A DNA stretch of 64,000 nucleotides from Streptomyces aquilus. GTDB lineage: Bacteria > Actinomycetota > Actinomycetes > Streptomycetales > Streptomycetaceae. The stretch covers positions 8,556,001-8,620,000 of the forward strand of contig NZ_CP034463.1 in NCBI RefSeq assembly GCF_003955715.1. Direction: 5' to 3'. The stretch's first letter is position 1, and the number at the start of each line of letters is the position of its first letter. The notes beneath the pieces are model-generated. The model saw only the letters and a program-made list of their open reading frames with translations. It was not told the DNA's origin and did not search any database. Shown piece by piece: positions 17,739 to 25,539 of the stretch. Made by a program: the position numbers and the translations under genes.

Positions 17739-18752
17739 GTGAGTGAGACAGCGCCGCGTCCCACGCTGGAGGCCGTGGCCGCGCGGGCCGGGGTCTCGCG
17801 GGCCACCGTGTCCCGGGTGGTGAACGGTGGCGACGGGGTCAGGGAGCCGCTCGTCGAGCGGGTGCGGCGAGCAGTGGAGGAGTTGGGGTACGTTCCCAAC
17901 CAGGCCGCCCGCAGCCTTGTGACGCGACGGCACGACGCCATCGCCGTCGTCGTCGCCGAACCGGAGACCCGGGTCTTCGCCGACCCCTTCTTCGCGCTGC
18001 AACTCCGCGGCATCAGCAAGGAGTTGACGGCCCACGACAACCAACTCGTCCTGCTGCTCACCGAGGGCCGGGACGACCACGCCCGCGTCGGCCGCTATCT
18101 CGCCGGCGGCCATGTCGACGGAGCGCTCGTCTTCTCGCTCCACCTCGACGACCCGCTGCCCGGTCTGATCCAACGGGCCGGAATCCCGACCGTGTTCGGC
18201 GGCCGGCCCGGCTGGCGCGACGGCACGGGGGAGGAGGTGGTGTACGTCGACAGCGACAACCGCGGCGGCGCCCGGGACGCCGTACGGCATCTCGTCGGCC
18301 TCGGCCGCAGCCGGGTCGCCCACATCACCGGCGCCCTCGACCAGACGTCGGCGGTGGACCGGCTGGAGGGCTTCCGGGACGTCGTGGGAGACGTCGACGC
18401 GCGGCTCGTCGTCGAGGGTGACTTCACACCGGCCGGCGGGGAGCGGGCGATGCGTGAGCTCCTCGACCGCTGCCCGGACGTCGACGCCGTGTTCGCCGCG
18501 AACGACCTGACCGCGTCCGGGGCCCTGCGCGTCCTGCGCGAGCACGGCCGGCGCGTCCCCGACGACGTCGCCGTCATCGGCTTCGACGACATGCTGCCGA
18601 TCGCGGAACAGACCGACCCGCCCCTCACGACGATCCGCCAGGACATCGAGGAGATGGGCCGGTTGATGGCCCGCCTGCTGCTGAAGGGCTCCGGGGACGC
18701 GATGTCCGGGGTGGTGCTGCCCACGACGTTGGTGCGGCGGGCGTCCGCCTAG
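17739..18752 (+). CDS. LacI-family transcriptional regulator
   Basis: A 337-aa repressor. The helix-turn-helix is residues 9-30 (TLEAVAARAGVSRATVSRVVNG), the hinge region is VPNQAARSLV, and a periplasmic-binding-protein-like ligand domain follows with HVDGALVF, DSDNRGGARDAVRHL, AVFAANDLTASGALR and a C-terminal PLTTIRQD. The start is GTG at 17739, preceded by AGGAGGAG. The palindromic site at 17672-17683 is consistent with autoregulation. Ligand unknown, probably a sugar; nearby candidates are the ThuA/DUF1080 genes and the six-hairpin glycosidase. Confidence 0.93.
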   Translation: MSETAPRPTLEAVAARAGVSRATVSRVVNGGDGVREPLVERVRRAVEELGYVPNQAARSLVTRRHDAIAVVVAEPETRVFADPFFALQLRGISKELTAHDNQLVLLLTEGRDDHARVGRYLAGGHVDGALVFSLHLDDPLPGLIQRAGIPTVFGGRPGWRDGTGEEVVYVDSDNRGGARDAVRHLVGLGRSRVAHITGALDQTSAVDRLEGFRDVVGDVDARLVVEGDFTPAGGERAMRELLDRCPDVDAVFAANDLTASGALRVLREHGRRVPDDVAVIGFDDMLPIAEQTDPPLTTIRQDIEEMGRLMARLLLKGSGDAMSGVVLPTTLVRRASA

Positions 18753-18812
18753 ACGCGAGCGGGGGGTGAAGCTGTCCGCGGTCCTGCCGGGCAGCTCGGA
18801 GGCGGAGGGCTT

Positions 18813-18968
18813 TCAGCCCCGCTCGCCCACCCGCCGCATCCGGTGAGCCACCTCGGCGGCCACTTCGTCCTCGACCGCCTCCAGAGCGGCCCCCGCCCCG
18901 TGCTCCGCCATGAATGCTGTCCACGCGCGCACCAGGGCCGCAGGCTCGTCGGTGTGCGGGGCGAACAT
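18813..18968 (-). CDS. Small hypothetical ORF (51 aa)
   Basis: An ATG at 18968 to a TGA at 18813-18815 encodes MFAPHTDEPAALVRAWTAFM followed by a helical, Ala/Glu-rich tail. Third codon positions are strongly GC-biased, as in real genes here, and the frame is open back to about 19048, so it may be a remnant of a longer gene. The ribosome binding site is weak. It lies in the gap between the LacI and VOC genes, which is otherwise featureless. I do not recognise a family. Confidence 0.4.
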   Translation of the reverse strand: MFAPHTDEPAALVRAWTAFMAEHGAGAALEAVEDEVAAEVAHRMRRVGERG

Positions 18969-19026
18969 CCCGACAGGCCAGGCCACGCCAGGCGCCCGCG
19001 GTCGCCTCCCCGCGGGCCCCGCCAGG

Positions 19027-19818
19027 TCAGCCCTGTGCCGGTGCGCTCCTGATCACCGCGAAGCGGGCCCCGTACGGATCGGCCAGTCGCGCGACCCGGC
19101 CCACCCCCGGGATGTCGGTCGCCGGCATCCGGACCCGGCCGCCCCCTTCCTCCGCCTTGGACACCACCGCGTCCACGTCCGTGACCTCGAAGTACGGCAG
19201 CCAGTAGGGGGCGCCCTCCGCCTCCGTGGGGGCCTCGGCGAGCGGGATGATGCCGCCGAACATGGCGTCCTCGGAGGTGCCGGCCGGGTTGATCGTCGTG
19301 TACGTGCCGCCCGGGAAGTCGACGCCGTACGTCTCCAGGCCGAGCACCGCGTTGTAGAACCACGCGGCCATCGGCTGGTCCGCCGTGTACAGCTCGACCC
19401 AGCACAGCGAGCCGGGCTCCTGGGTCACGTCCAGCCCCTTGAGGCGGCCGGGCTGCCAGATGCCGAAGGGAACGCCCGCCTTGTCGGCGAGGATCGCCAT
19501 CCGGCCCTGGTCCATCACGTCCATGGGCTGCATCAGCACCTTGCCGTGCGCCTGCTCGGCGGCCTTCGCCGTGGCGTCCGCGTCGGGCGTCTGGAAGTAC
19601 ACCGTCCAGGACGGCGGGCCGTCCTCCGCGGAGGTCTGCATACCGCCGGCGGCCGTCCTCCCGTCCAGCTGGAAGAAGCCGTAGCCGCCGGATTCGGGCG
19701 GCCCGGGCTCGAAGCGCCAGCCGAAGAGCGCTCCGTAGAAGGAAGCGGCGCCGTCGATGTCGGGGGTGCCGAGATCGACCCAGTTCGGTGCGCCGGTGAC
19801 ATAACGGGTGGTGAGCAT
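19027..19818 (-). CDS. Two-domain VOC-family protein (glyoxalase/bleomycin-resistance fold)
   Basis: 263 aa made of two tandem vicinal-oxygen-chelate halves: GAPNWVDLGTPDIDGAASFY begins the first and GSLCWVELYTADQPMAAWFY the second. Each is followed by a WRFEPGP or LETYGVD strand and a metal-site-like region. The arrangement resembles Streptomyces glyoxalase-type hydroxylase-associated proteins of unknown substrate. The ATG at 19818 follows GGAGGAGGGCAAGG, a strong ribosome binding site. No signal peptide. Divergent from the wbl gene. Confidence 0.88.
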   Translation of the reverse strand: MLTTRYVTGAPNWVDLGTPDIDGAASFYGALFGWRFEPGPPESGGYGFFQLDGRTAAGGMQTSAEDGPPSWTVYFQTPDADATAKAAEQAHGKVLMQPMDVMDQGRMAILADKAGVPFGIWQPGRLKGLDVTQEPGSLCWVELYTADQPMAAWFYNAVLGLETYGVDFPGGTYTTINPAGTSEDAMFGGIIPLAEAPTEAEGAPYWLPYFEVTDVDAVVSKAEEGGGRVRMPATDIPGVGRVARLADPYGARFAVIRSAPAQG

Positions 19819-20016
19819 CCTTGCCCTCCTCCGGGGGGTCACGTTCCACTGCACTGCCGAGTCTTGCACCGCCCACCGACAATCGCCCCGCAATACCGCG
19901 CGCCGCCGTGCGCCACGGACCGCGGCGGAGCAGGATCGGGGCGGCCGGAGGCCCGGGAGCGCGGCGTTGATCCCGCGTTGATCGAACGTTTTGCGCCGCC
20001 CGGCACGATCCTGCAC

Positions 20017-20262
20017 ATGCTCATCGAGACGATCACGCCACCCGACCTGGACTGGCAGGACGAGGCACTGTGCGCGCAGACCGGCGGGGACTTCTTCTTC
20101 CCCGAGCCGGGCAGCTCCGTACGGGAGGCGAAGCGGATCTGCGGTCTGTGCCCGATCCGCTCCGCCTGTCTGGAGTTCGCCCTCGACAACGACGAGCGCT
20201 TCGGCGTGTGGGGCGGCCTGTCGGAGAAAGAGCGGCTGGAGATCCGGCGCACGTCCCGCTGA
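20017..20262 (+). CDS. WhiB-like iron-sulphur transcription factor (Wbl)
   Basis: An 81-aa actinobacterial Wbl protein. The four cluster cysteines are C19, C42, C45 and C51 (C-x22-C-x2-C-x5-C), followed by the turn GVWGG at 63-67 and a short basic tail. It should bind a [4Fe-4S] cluster and act with a sigma factor. The start at the ATG at 20017 gives MLIETITPPDLDWQDEALC, the usual N-terminus ahead of the first cysteine. From memory S. coelicolor also has a wbl gene near its small laccase (wblJ); I cannot confirm orthology, so no symbol is given. Confidence 0.93.
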   Translation: MLIETITPPDLDWQDEALCAQTGGDFFFPEPGSSVREAKRICGLCPIRSACLEFALDNDERFGVWGGLSEKERLEIRRTSR

Positions 20263-20280
20263 GCACGGCGTAGACTCGGA

Positions 20281-22752
20281 TCACCCGTACGTCACGCTGA
20301 ACCGCCGCGTCCCCGCCGGCACCTCTACGTCCTGGCCCGTCCGGCCGAGCTCCTGCCCGTCCGCCGCCACCGACCGCACCTCGCCGAAGCGGCACGGGTA
20401 GACGAACCTCACCTCCTCCGGCGCCTGTGTGATGTCCACCGTCACCCTCCGCTCCGCCGGGTCGTGCGCGAGCCGGTAGCCGAAGGGCGAGCCGAAGAGC
20501 GTCGGTGCCGCGTCCACGGTCACCGGTTCATCCCCGGGCACCCAGTGCGGCCGTATCCCCGGAGCGATGTACAGGTGTGGGTCGTGGTCCTCGTCGGCCT
20601 CGAAGAAGAGGATGTCGCGGATCAGCAGCAGATACTCGGCGGCCGCCCAGCCGTGCGGGATGTCACCCATGTACCAGCGGCTGTACGGGACTTCGCGGAA
20701 GTCGGACGCGATCGGGAACGCGTGCTGCTCGTTCCACGCGCCCAGCGCCACCGCGCGCTCCGCCACGCTCGGGAACCCCGCCGCGACCGTCCAGCCGAGC
20801 AGCGCGTCCATCCGCTCCGGGTCCCCGGCGAGCAGGTAGGCGTGCGCCAACTGCAGGGTCAGATAGGGCCCGTACGCCTGCCAGGCGGCCTCGTGCCGGT
20901 AGCCGCCGGTGACGAAGTGCGCGTACATGGTGTCGAGCGTGCAGCGGGCGGCCCCGTCGATGTCGTCGCCCAGCTTGCTGCCCATGTGCAGGCGCAGCGG
21001 GTGGAAGTACGCGGCCGCCCCGATCATCGTCGAGTCGAGGCGTCCGACGTCGCCGGGCCCCGTCGGGATGTACGTCTCCCAGGCGCCACGGCGACGCTGC
21101 TCGCCCAGTACCCAGCGGATCGAGTCGCCCGTGGCCCGCTTCAAGTCGTCGAAGACGGACCAGAGTTCGCCGACCTCCGGCGCCCCGATCCGCTCGGCGA
21201 GACGTGCGGCCTCGTAGAGCCCGGCGAGCGCCCAGAAGTCGTCCCAGTAGTGCGGCTTGTCGCGCTCACCGAGGTGCTCGGCACTCCACCCGCTGTGCAG
21301 CAGACCGTACTGGTCGCGGTTGTCGCGCAGCCAGCGTGCCGCGTCCCGCACATAGGGGACGTACAACTTGGCGCCGAAGGCCGTCTGTCGCCCGATCGTG
21401 CGGTCGAAACGGCCGATCGCCCACAGCGCTTGGCCGTTGCTGTCCCACTCGCGGTCCTCCTTCTCGTGCGGGCCGCCGTAGAAGCCGTACTCGGCACATG
21501 GCCCGATCCGGCCCGTGCCGAGGTTGAACTTCAGTGGGTAGTGCGTGCCCAACTGCCGTTCGACCAGGGCGGAGTCGCCGACCAGCGCGCAGGCCGTCGC
21601 CTCGACGGAGGAGTCCCTGATCCAGAAGGAGTCGTAGACCGTGGGGCCCGGGTGGATCTCGCCGTGGTCGGAGAGGACGAGGAGCTGGGTACGGGCCTGC
21701 CGGAACAGGTCCGTGAGGTGGGCCACCGGGTGTGGCAGGCCCGGCTGCACGCCCTGTCCGAGGATCTTCGACGTCCAGAACTCCCGGTTGGCGGCCTCCA
21801 GTTCGGCGACCGGCGTGCCCCGCACTTCCGCGAGGTCGGCCGCGCCGCTGAACAGGTCGACGGGCAGTCGTACGTCGATCTCGAAGACCTCGCTGTCCGC
21901 CACCCGGAACGGCCAGGCGAACACCGCGCTGCACAATCCCGCCACCTGGTCCTGCGCCTCCAGGGCGCCGTTGAGCTTGCCGCCGACGACCAGGTCGTGG
22001 AACGGGCTGCGGGTGAGATAGCCGTCCGGGTCGAAGGAGAAGTCCGGGTTGCCGTAGACCCCGTACTGCTCGGGCGCGGTGTCGAAGACCGGACCCCAGC
22101 CCGAGTTGGTCTCCACCCGCTGTTCGTCCGGCAGATGACGCAGATACGTCAGCCGCCGGTCGGTGATCTGGCGGCCGTTGCGGTCGTGCCGCTGGAAGCC
22201 GCTCGGCCCGGCCGGCAGCACGGCCGCGCACAACAGGCCCTCGCGCGGCTGCCCGGTGGGACTGCCGACGGTCACCCGGGTGACCACGAGGTCCCGTTGG
22301 TTCGCGCCGACCGTCGTCGCGAAGGTGCGCTGCACGAACTCCACGTCGTCCGGCGTACGGAACGTCGTCAGGACCACCGGCAGATGCGGTGCCTCCATCC
22401 GCTGCTCCACCCTTCCCCCGTCCGGGAGTTGGGGCAGCCGCAGGGCACCCGTCGCCGGGTCGTGCAGGAAGAAACAGAGGCTGTACTTGTCGTAGACGGG
22501 CTCGATCTCGCCCGCCTGCCCGATCAGTGACTCCTGGCGATGGTCCTTCACACCGACCATGTGCCAGTACCGGTACAGGGCGTTGGACGCGAAGGCCGCC
22601 TCCTTCGAGTCGTACGTGCCGGAGTCGAAGTCGTCGCTCCAGCGCCGGAAGGCCTGCTGCGCCCACCAGGGAACGGGATACGGGACCCGGTCCCGACCCG
22701 CCCAGCCGCGCCACATGACCTCGTAGAACATCCACTCATGGGTCTGGGCCAT
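20281..22752 (-). CDS. Six-hairpin glycosidase-superfamily protein (putative glycoside hydrolase)
   Basis: A large (823-aa) cytosolic protein without a signal peptide. The N-terminal 330 residues look like a beta-sandwich (CFFLHDPATG, VEFVQRTFATTVG), and the centre is an alpha/alpha-toroid with TVYDSFWIRDSSVEATACAL, RLDSTMIGAAAYF and WNEQHAFPIASDF, typical of the six-hairpin glycosidase superfamily (GH15/GH65/GH94-like). The acidic residues in WIRDS and WNEQH are plausible catalytic candidates. A C-terminal beta-domain closes it. Substrate unknown. The ATG at 22752 (MAQTHEWMFYEV) is preceded by only a GGGGGTG-like site. Confidence 0.8.
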   Translation of the reverse strand: MAQTHEWMFYEVMWRGWAGRDRVPYPVPWWAQQAFRRWSDDFDSGTYDSKEAAFASNALYRYWHMVGVKDHRQESLIGQAGEIEPVYDKYSLCFFLHDPATGALRLPQLPDGGRVEQRMEAPHLPVVLTTFRTPDDVEFVQRTFATTVGANQRDLVVTRVTVGSPTGQPREGLLCAAVLPAGPSGFQRHDRNGRQITDRRLTYLRHLPDEQRVETNSGWGPVFDTAPEQYGVYGNPDFSFDPDGYLTRSPFHDLVVGGKLNGALEAQDQVAGLCSAVFAWPFRVADSEVFEIDVRLPVDLFSGAADLAEVRGTPVAELEAANREFWTSKILGQGVQPGLPHPVAHLTDLFRQARTQLLVLSDHGEIHPGPTVYDSFWIRDSSVEATACALVGDSALVERQLGTHYPLKFNLGTGRIGPCAEYGFYGGPHEKEDREWDSNGQALWAIGRFDRTIGRQTAFGAKLYVPYVRDAARWLRDNRDQYGLLHSGWSAEHLGERDKPHYWDDFWALAGLYEAARLAERIGAPEVGELWSVFDDLKRATGDSIRWVLGEQRRRGAWETYIPTGPGDVGRLDSTMIGAAAYFHPLRLHMGSKLGDDIDGAARCTLDTMYAHFVTGGYRHEAAWQAYGPYLTLQLAHAYLLAGDPERMDALLGWTVAAGFPSVAERAVALGAWNEQHAFPIASDFREVPYSRWYMGDIPHGWAAAEYLLLIRDILFFEADEDHDPHLYIAPGIRPHWVPGDEPVTVDAAPTLFGSPFGYRLAHDPAERRVTVDITQAPEEVRFVYPCRFGEVRSVAADGQELGRTGQDVEVPAGTRRFSVTYG

Positions 22753-22849
22753 GGTGTGTCACCCCCTGCGGGCACCGTTGCACCGCGCGGGCCTCCCGTA
22801 AATCCGTGCGACCGGCCGATCGGAGGGCGGCTAAGATCCGGGGGCGCAC

Positions 22850-22921
22850 CCGGACGTAGCGCAGAGGCAGACGCACCGCCGTGCGCAGGCGAACACGCCG
22901 GTTCGAATCCGGCCGTCCGGA
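22850..22921 (+). tRNA. tRNA-like gene 1 (anticodon position GCG, atypical anticodon arm)
   Basis: A cloverleaf can be drawn: acceptor CCGGACG/CGTCCGG (7 bp), TA at positions 8-9, D stem GCG/CGC with a C-A mismatch at 13-22, T arm GCCGG-TTCGAAT-CCGGC, and a four-base variable loop ending in C48 opposite G15. The anticodon arm has only four good pairs (27-43 is C-A) and loop GTGCGCA, which puts GCG at 34-36 and a pyrimidine at 37, both unusual. A competing hairpin CGCAC-CGCC-GTGCG covers the same bases. CCA is not encoded. The acceptor helix can extend by four more pairs beyond a C-A mismatch. It shares the D-arm core TAGCGCAGAGGCAG with tRNA-like gene 3. Confidence 0.7.
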
Positions 22922-22932
22922 TGCGTGCGTGG

Positions 22933-23004
22933 GGTCCCGTAGAGCAGAGGCAGACTCGCCGCCCTCTCAAGGCGGATACGCCGGTTCGAATCCGGTCGGG
23001 ACCA
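22933..23004 (+). tRNA. tRNA-like gene 2 with Glu anticodon (CTC)
   Basis: A complete cloverleaf of 72 nt: acceptor GGTCCCG/CGGGACC, D stem GAG/CTC, anticodon stem CCGCC/GGCGG with loop CTCTCAA (anticodon CTC, 22966-22968), variable loop ATAC, and T arm GCCGG-TTCGAAT-CCGGT. The anticodon and T arms resemble those of an ordinary Streptomyces tRNA-Glu. The acceptor stem and the D arm (TAGAGCAGAGGCAG) do not, and they match the other two tRNA-like genes of this locus instead. Twelve bases follow gene 1, so both are probably on one transcript, 31 bp ahead of the zinc-ribbon SDR start. Confidence 0.85.
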
Positions 23005-23035
23005 CGGTACGGCGAACACGGGGCGGGGACGGCAC

Positions 23036-24364
23036 ATGGGCGAGGCGATCAGCGAGGCGGAACTGGCCGCCTTCCACCAGGTCGTGGGCAAGCTGCGCGC
23101 CCTGCCCGTCGACGACCCGGTGCGGCTGCGCGCCGAGCAGGTCGCCGCCTCCTTCGCTCGCGACGGACGCCTCCGCCGCCGTAGGACACGGGGTGCCGAG
23201 GTGTCGGCCGCCGACGCGGCGGCGATGGCCGCGACCGCGACCGGCGCCCCGGAGCGCCGCGAGGACGCCCCACTGGCCCGGCCGGGCACCGCGGGCGTCT
23301 TCCGCAAGCCCCGTACCTGCTATGTCTGCAAGTCGCCCTATCGAGAGGTCGACTCCTTCTATCACCGGCTCTGCCCGTCGTGTGCCGCCGACAACACCGC
23401 CCGCCGCGCCCTGAGCACCGACCTCAGCGGGCGCCGCGCGCTGCTCACCGGCGGCCGCGTGAAGATCGGCTTCCAACTGGCCCTGATGATGCTGCGGGAC
23501 GGCGCCGAGCTGCTGGTCACCTCCCGCTTCCCGCACGACACCCTGCGCCGCTTCCGGGCCGAGCCGGGCAGCCCGAAGTGGCTCGACCGGCTGACCGTCC
23601 TCGCCGTCGACCTCCGCGACCCCCGCCAAGTGCTGGGCCTGTGCGAGGAGTTGCGGGAGGAGGGCCGGCCGCTGGACATCCTCGTCAACAACGCCGCCCA
23701 GACGGTCCGCAGGCCGCCGCAGTCGTACGCGCTGCTCGCCGCCGGGGAGTACGACGCCCTGCCCGAAGGGGCCCGGCAGGCACCCGGGTTCACGCCGATG
23801 CGGATGCTGGAGAGCGGTGCCGCGTCCCTGCCCGTCGCCCTGCGCGAGGCCGACGAGGCCGGGCTGCTGCCCGACCCGGCCCCGGAGAACTCCTGGTCGG
23901 CCCGGCTCGGCGCGCTCGACCCGGCGGAGGTGCTGGAGACCCAGCTCGTCAACGCCCTCGCCCCGGCCCTGCTGTGCGACCGGCTGCTGCCGCTGCTGCT
24001 GGCCTCGCCGCAGCCGCGCCGGTACGTGGTCAACGTGACCGCCGTCGAGGGCCGCTTCGCCGTCCGCAACAAGATGGCGGGCCACCCGCACACCAACATG
24101 GCCAAGGCCGCCCTCAACATGCTCACCCGCACCAGCGCCGCCGAACTCGCCGACCAGGGCGTGCACATGTGCGCCGTCGACACCGGCTGGATCACCGACG
24201 AGAACCCGGCACCGAAGAAGGCACGCATGGCACAGGCCGGGTTCCGGACGCCGCTGGACATCGTGGACGGGGCGGCGCGGGTGTACGACCCGATCGTGCG
24301 CGGGGAGGCGGGGGAGCCCCTGTCCGGGGTGTTCCTCAAGGACTACCAGGAGGCGGAGTGGTGA
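23036..24364 (+). CDS. Zinc-ribbon / short-chain dehydrogenase-like protein lacking the catalytic Tyr
   Basis: 442 aa. The N-terminal 90 residues are helical. A zinc ribbon follows (CYVCKSPYREVDSFY then LCPSC: CxxC-x13-CxxC), then an SDR Rossmann domain from about residue 130 with TGGRVKIG, the NNAAQT block and the Asp of LAVDLRD. The normal YxxxK is replaced by HTNMAK: the lysine is kept but the residue four before it is Thr, so classical dehydrogenase chemistry is doubtful. A CPSC-type ribbon suggests RNA, DNA or protein binding. First protein gene after tRNA-like genes 1 and 2; its stop overlaps the GTG of the LRR gene. Function unknown. Confidence 0.85.
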   Translation: MGEAISEAELAAFHQVVGKLRALPVDDPVRLRAEQVAASFARDGRLRRRRTRGAEVSAADAAAMAATATGAPERREDAPLARPGTAGVFRKPRTCYVCKSPYREVDSFYHRLCPSCAADNTARRALSTDLSGRRALLTGGRVKIGFQLALMMLRDGAELLVTSRFPHDTLRRFRAEPGSPKWLDRLTVLAVDLRDPRQVLGLCEELREEGRPLDILVNNAAQTVRRPPQSYALLAAGEYDALPEGARQAPGFTPMRMLESGAASLPVALREADEAGLLPDPAPENSWSARLGALDPAEVLETQLVNALAPALLCDRLLPLLLASPQPRRYVVNVTAVEGRFAVRNKMAGHPHTNMAKAALNMLTRTSAAELADQGVHMCAVDTGWITDENPAPKKARMAQAGFRTPLDIVDGAARVYDPIVRGEAGEPLSGVFLKDYQEAEW

Positions 24365-25536
24365 CGGAGGAGACGAGCGGTTTCGCCGGAGTGCCGTCCG
24401 TCGTACCGCGCCCGGCCGCCGAACTCGCCCCGCTGCTGGACTGGTTGAGGGCCGGGCGCCCCGCCGGGGAACGGCTGGACTTCCCGGCCGGTACGGCCCT
24501 GCCGGACGGGCGCCTCGACCTGTGCAAGCAGGAACTCGGCGCCGAGGGGGCGTCCTTGGTCGCGGAGGCGCTGGGACAGGGCCCGACTCCGGTACGGCAT
24601 CTGCTGCTCGGCACCGACGGGCTGGGCGACGCCGGGGCCGAGATGGTGGCCGGAGCGAGTGCCGAGGTCGAGACGCTCTACCTCGGCTGCAACGGGATCA
24701 CGGCGGGCGGCGCCTGCCGGATCGCCGACCAGCTGCGCGCCTCGCCGCAGGTCGTCACCGGGGTGTGGCTCAAACGCAACCCGCTGGGCTCCGGCGGAGG
24801 CCGCGCCGCGGCCGAACTCGTCGAGTCGGCACGGTCGTTGCGCACCCTCGACCTCGTCCAGACCGGCCTCGACGCCAGCGGCGCCCTGGTCCTCGCCGAC
24901 GCCCTGCTCGCCGCCGCGGACAACGGTCGCCGCATCGAGCGCCTCTTCGTCGGCGGCAACCCGCTGGGCCAGGCGGGCGCGGAAACGCTCGGCGCGGTGG
25001 TCGCCGCCGGGGCGATCGACGAACTGTACGTGTCCGCCGCCCGGCTGGGGGATGCGGGCGCCGACCGGCTGGCCGACGCGCTGGAACGGGCGCCGTACGG
25101 GCGGCTCACCCGGCTCGCCGCCGCCAGCAACGGCATCGGACCGCGGGCCGCCGCCCGGCTGGTGACGGCAGCCAAGGCGGCCGGGCTCACCCTGCTGGAC
25201 CTCGGCCGGGTGCGCGCGGCGGCGGTCCTCGGCGCGGCGGACAACCACATCGACCTGGCCGCCGCCGGCACCATCGCCGACACCCTGGCGGCCGAACGGC
25301 ACCGCCTCACCCACCTCGTCCTCACCCACACCGGCATGCGCAGCCGTGAGGCCCACCGCCTCCTCGACACCGCGCCCCACGCCGTCACGGCCACCCGCTT
25401 CGTACTGGGACAGGGCATCGCGGCGAGCGTCAAACGGCGCCTGGAGGCGCACAGCGCGCACGTACCGCGACCGGCGGTCCCCGCCGACGTGGCCGCCGTC
25501 CGCAGTGTGCACCGCACGGCCCCGCCCGAGGCCTGA
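24361..25536 (+). CDS. Leucine-rich-repeat protein (ribonuclease-inhibitor-like LRRs)
   Basis: 391 aa with at least seven repeats of 28-32 residues of the RNase-inhibitor type: VETLYLGCNGITAGGA, VVTGVWLKRNPLGSGGG, LRTLDLVQTGLDASGA, IERLFVGGNPLGQAGA, IDELYVSAARLGDAGA, LTRLAAASNGIGPRAA and LTHLVLTHTGMRSREA. Such solenoids bind proteins or nucleic-acid-binding partners. The GTG at 24361 overlaps the upstream stop (GTGA), implying coupled translation with the zinc-ribbon SDR. It ends three bases from the stop of the convergent AAA+ gene. No signal peptide or enzymatic motif. Confidence 0.85.
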   Translation: MTEETSGFAGVPSVVPRPAAELAPLLDWLRAGRPAGERLDFPAGTALPDGRLDLCKQELGAEGASLVAEALGQGPTPVRHLLLGTDGLGDAGAEMVAGASAEVETLYLGCNGITAGGACRIADQLRASPQVVTGVWLKRNPLGSGGGRAAAELVESARSLRTLDLVQTGLDASGALVLADALLAAADNGRRIERLFVGGNPLGQAGAETLGAVVAAGAIDELYVSAARLGDAGADRLADALERAPYGRLTRLAAASNGIGPRAAARLVTAAKAAGLTLLDLGRVRAAAVLGAADNHIDLAAAGTIADTLAAERHRLTHLVLTHTGMRSREAHRLLDTAPHAVTATRFVLGQGIAASVKRRLEAHSAHVPRPAVPADVAAVRSVHRTAPPEA

Positions 25537-25539
25537 CAC

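Noticed and set aside
22850..23004. The tRNA-like pair at 22.9 kb as two ordinary tRNAs
   Set aside because: Gene 2 might still be a true tRNA-Glu, but the D-arm and acceptor differ from usual Streptomyces tRNA-Glu and match the odd gene 3, so they are grouped as tRNA-like.
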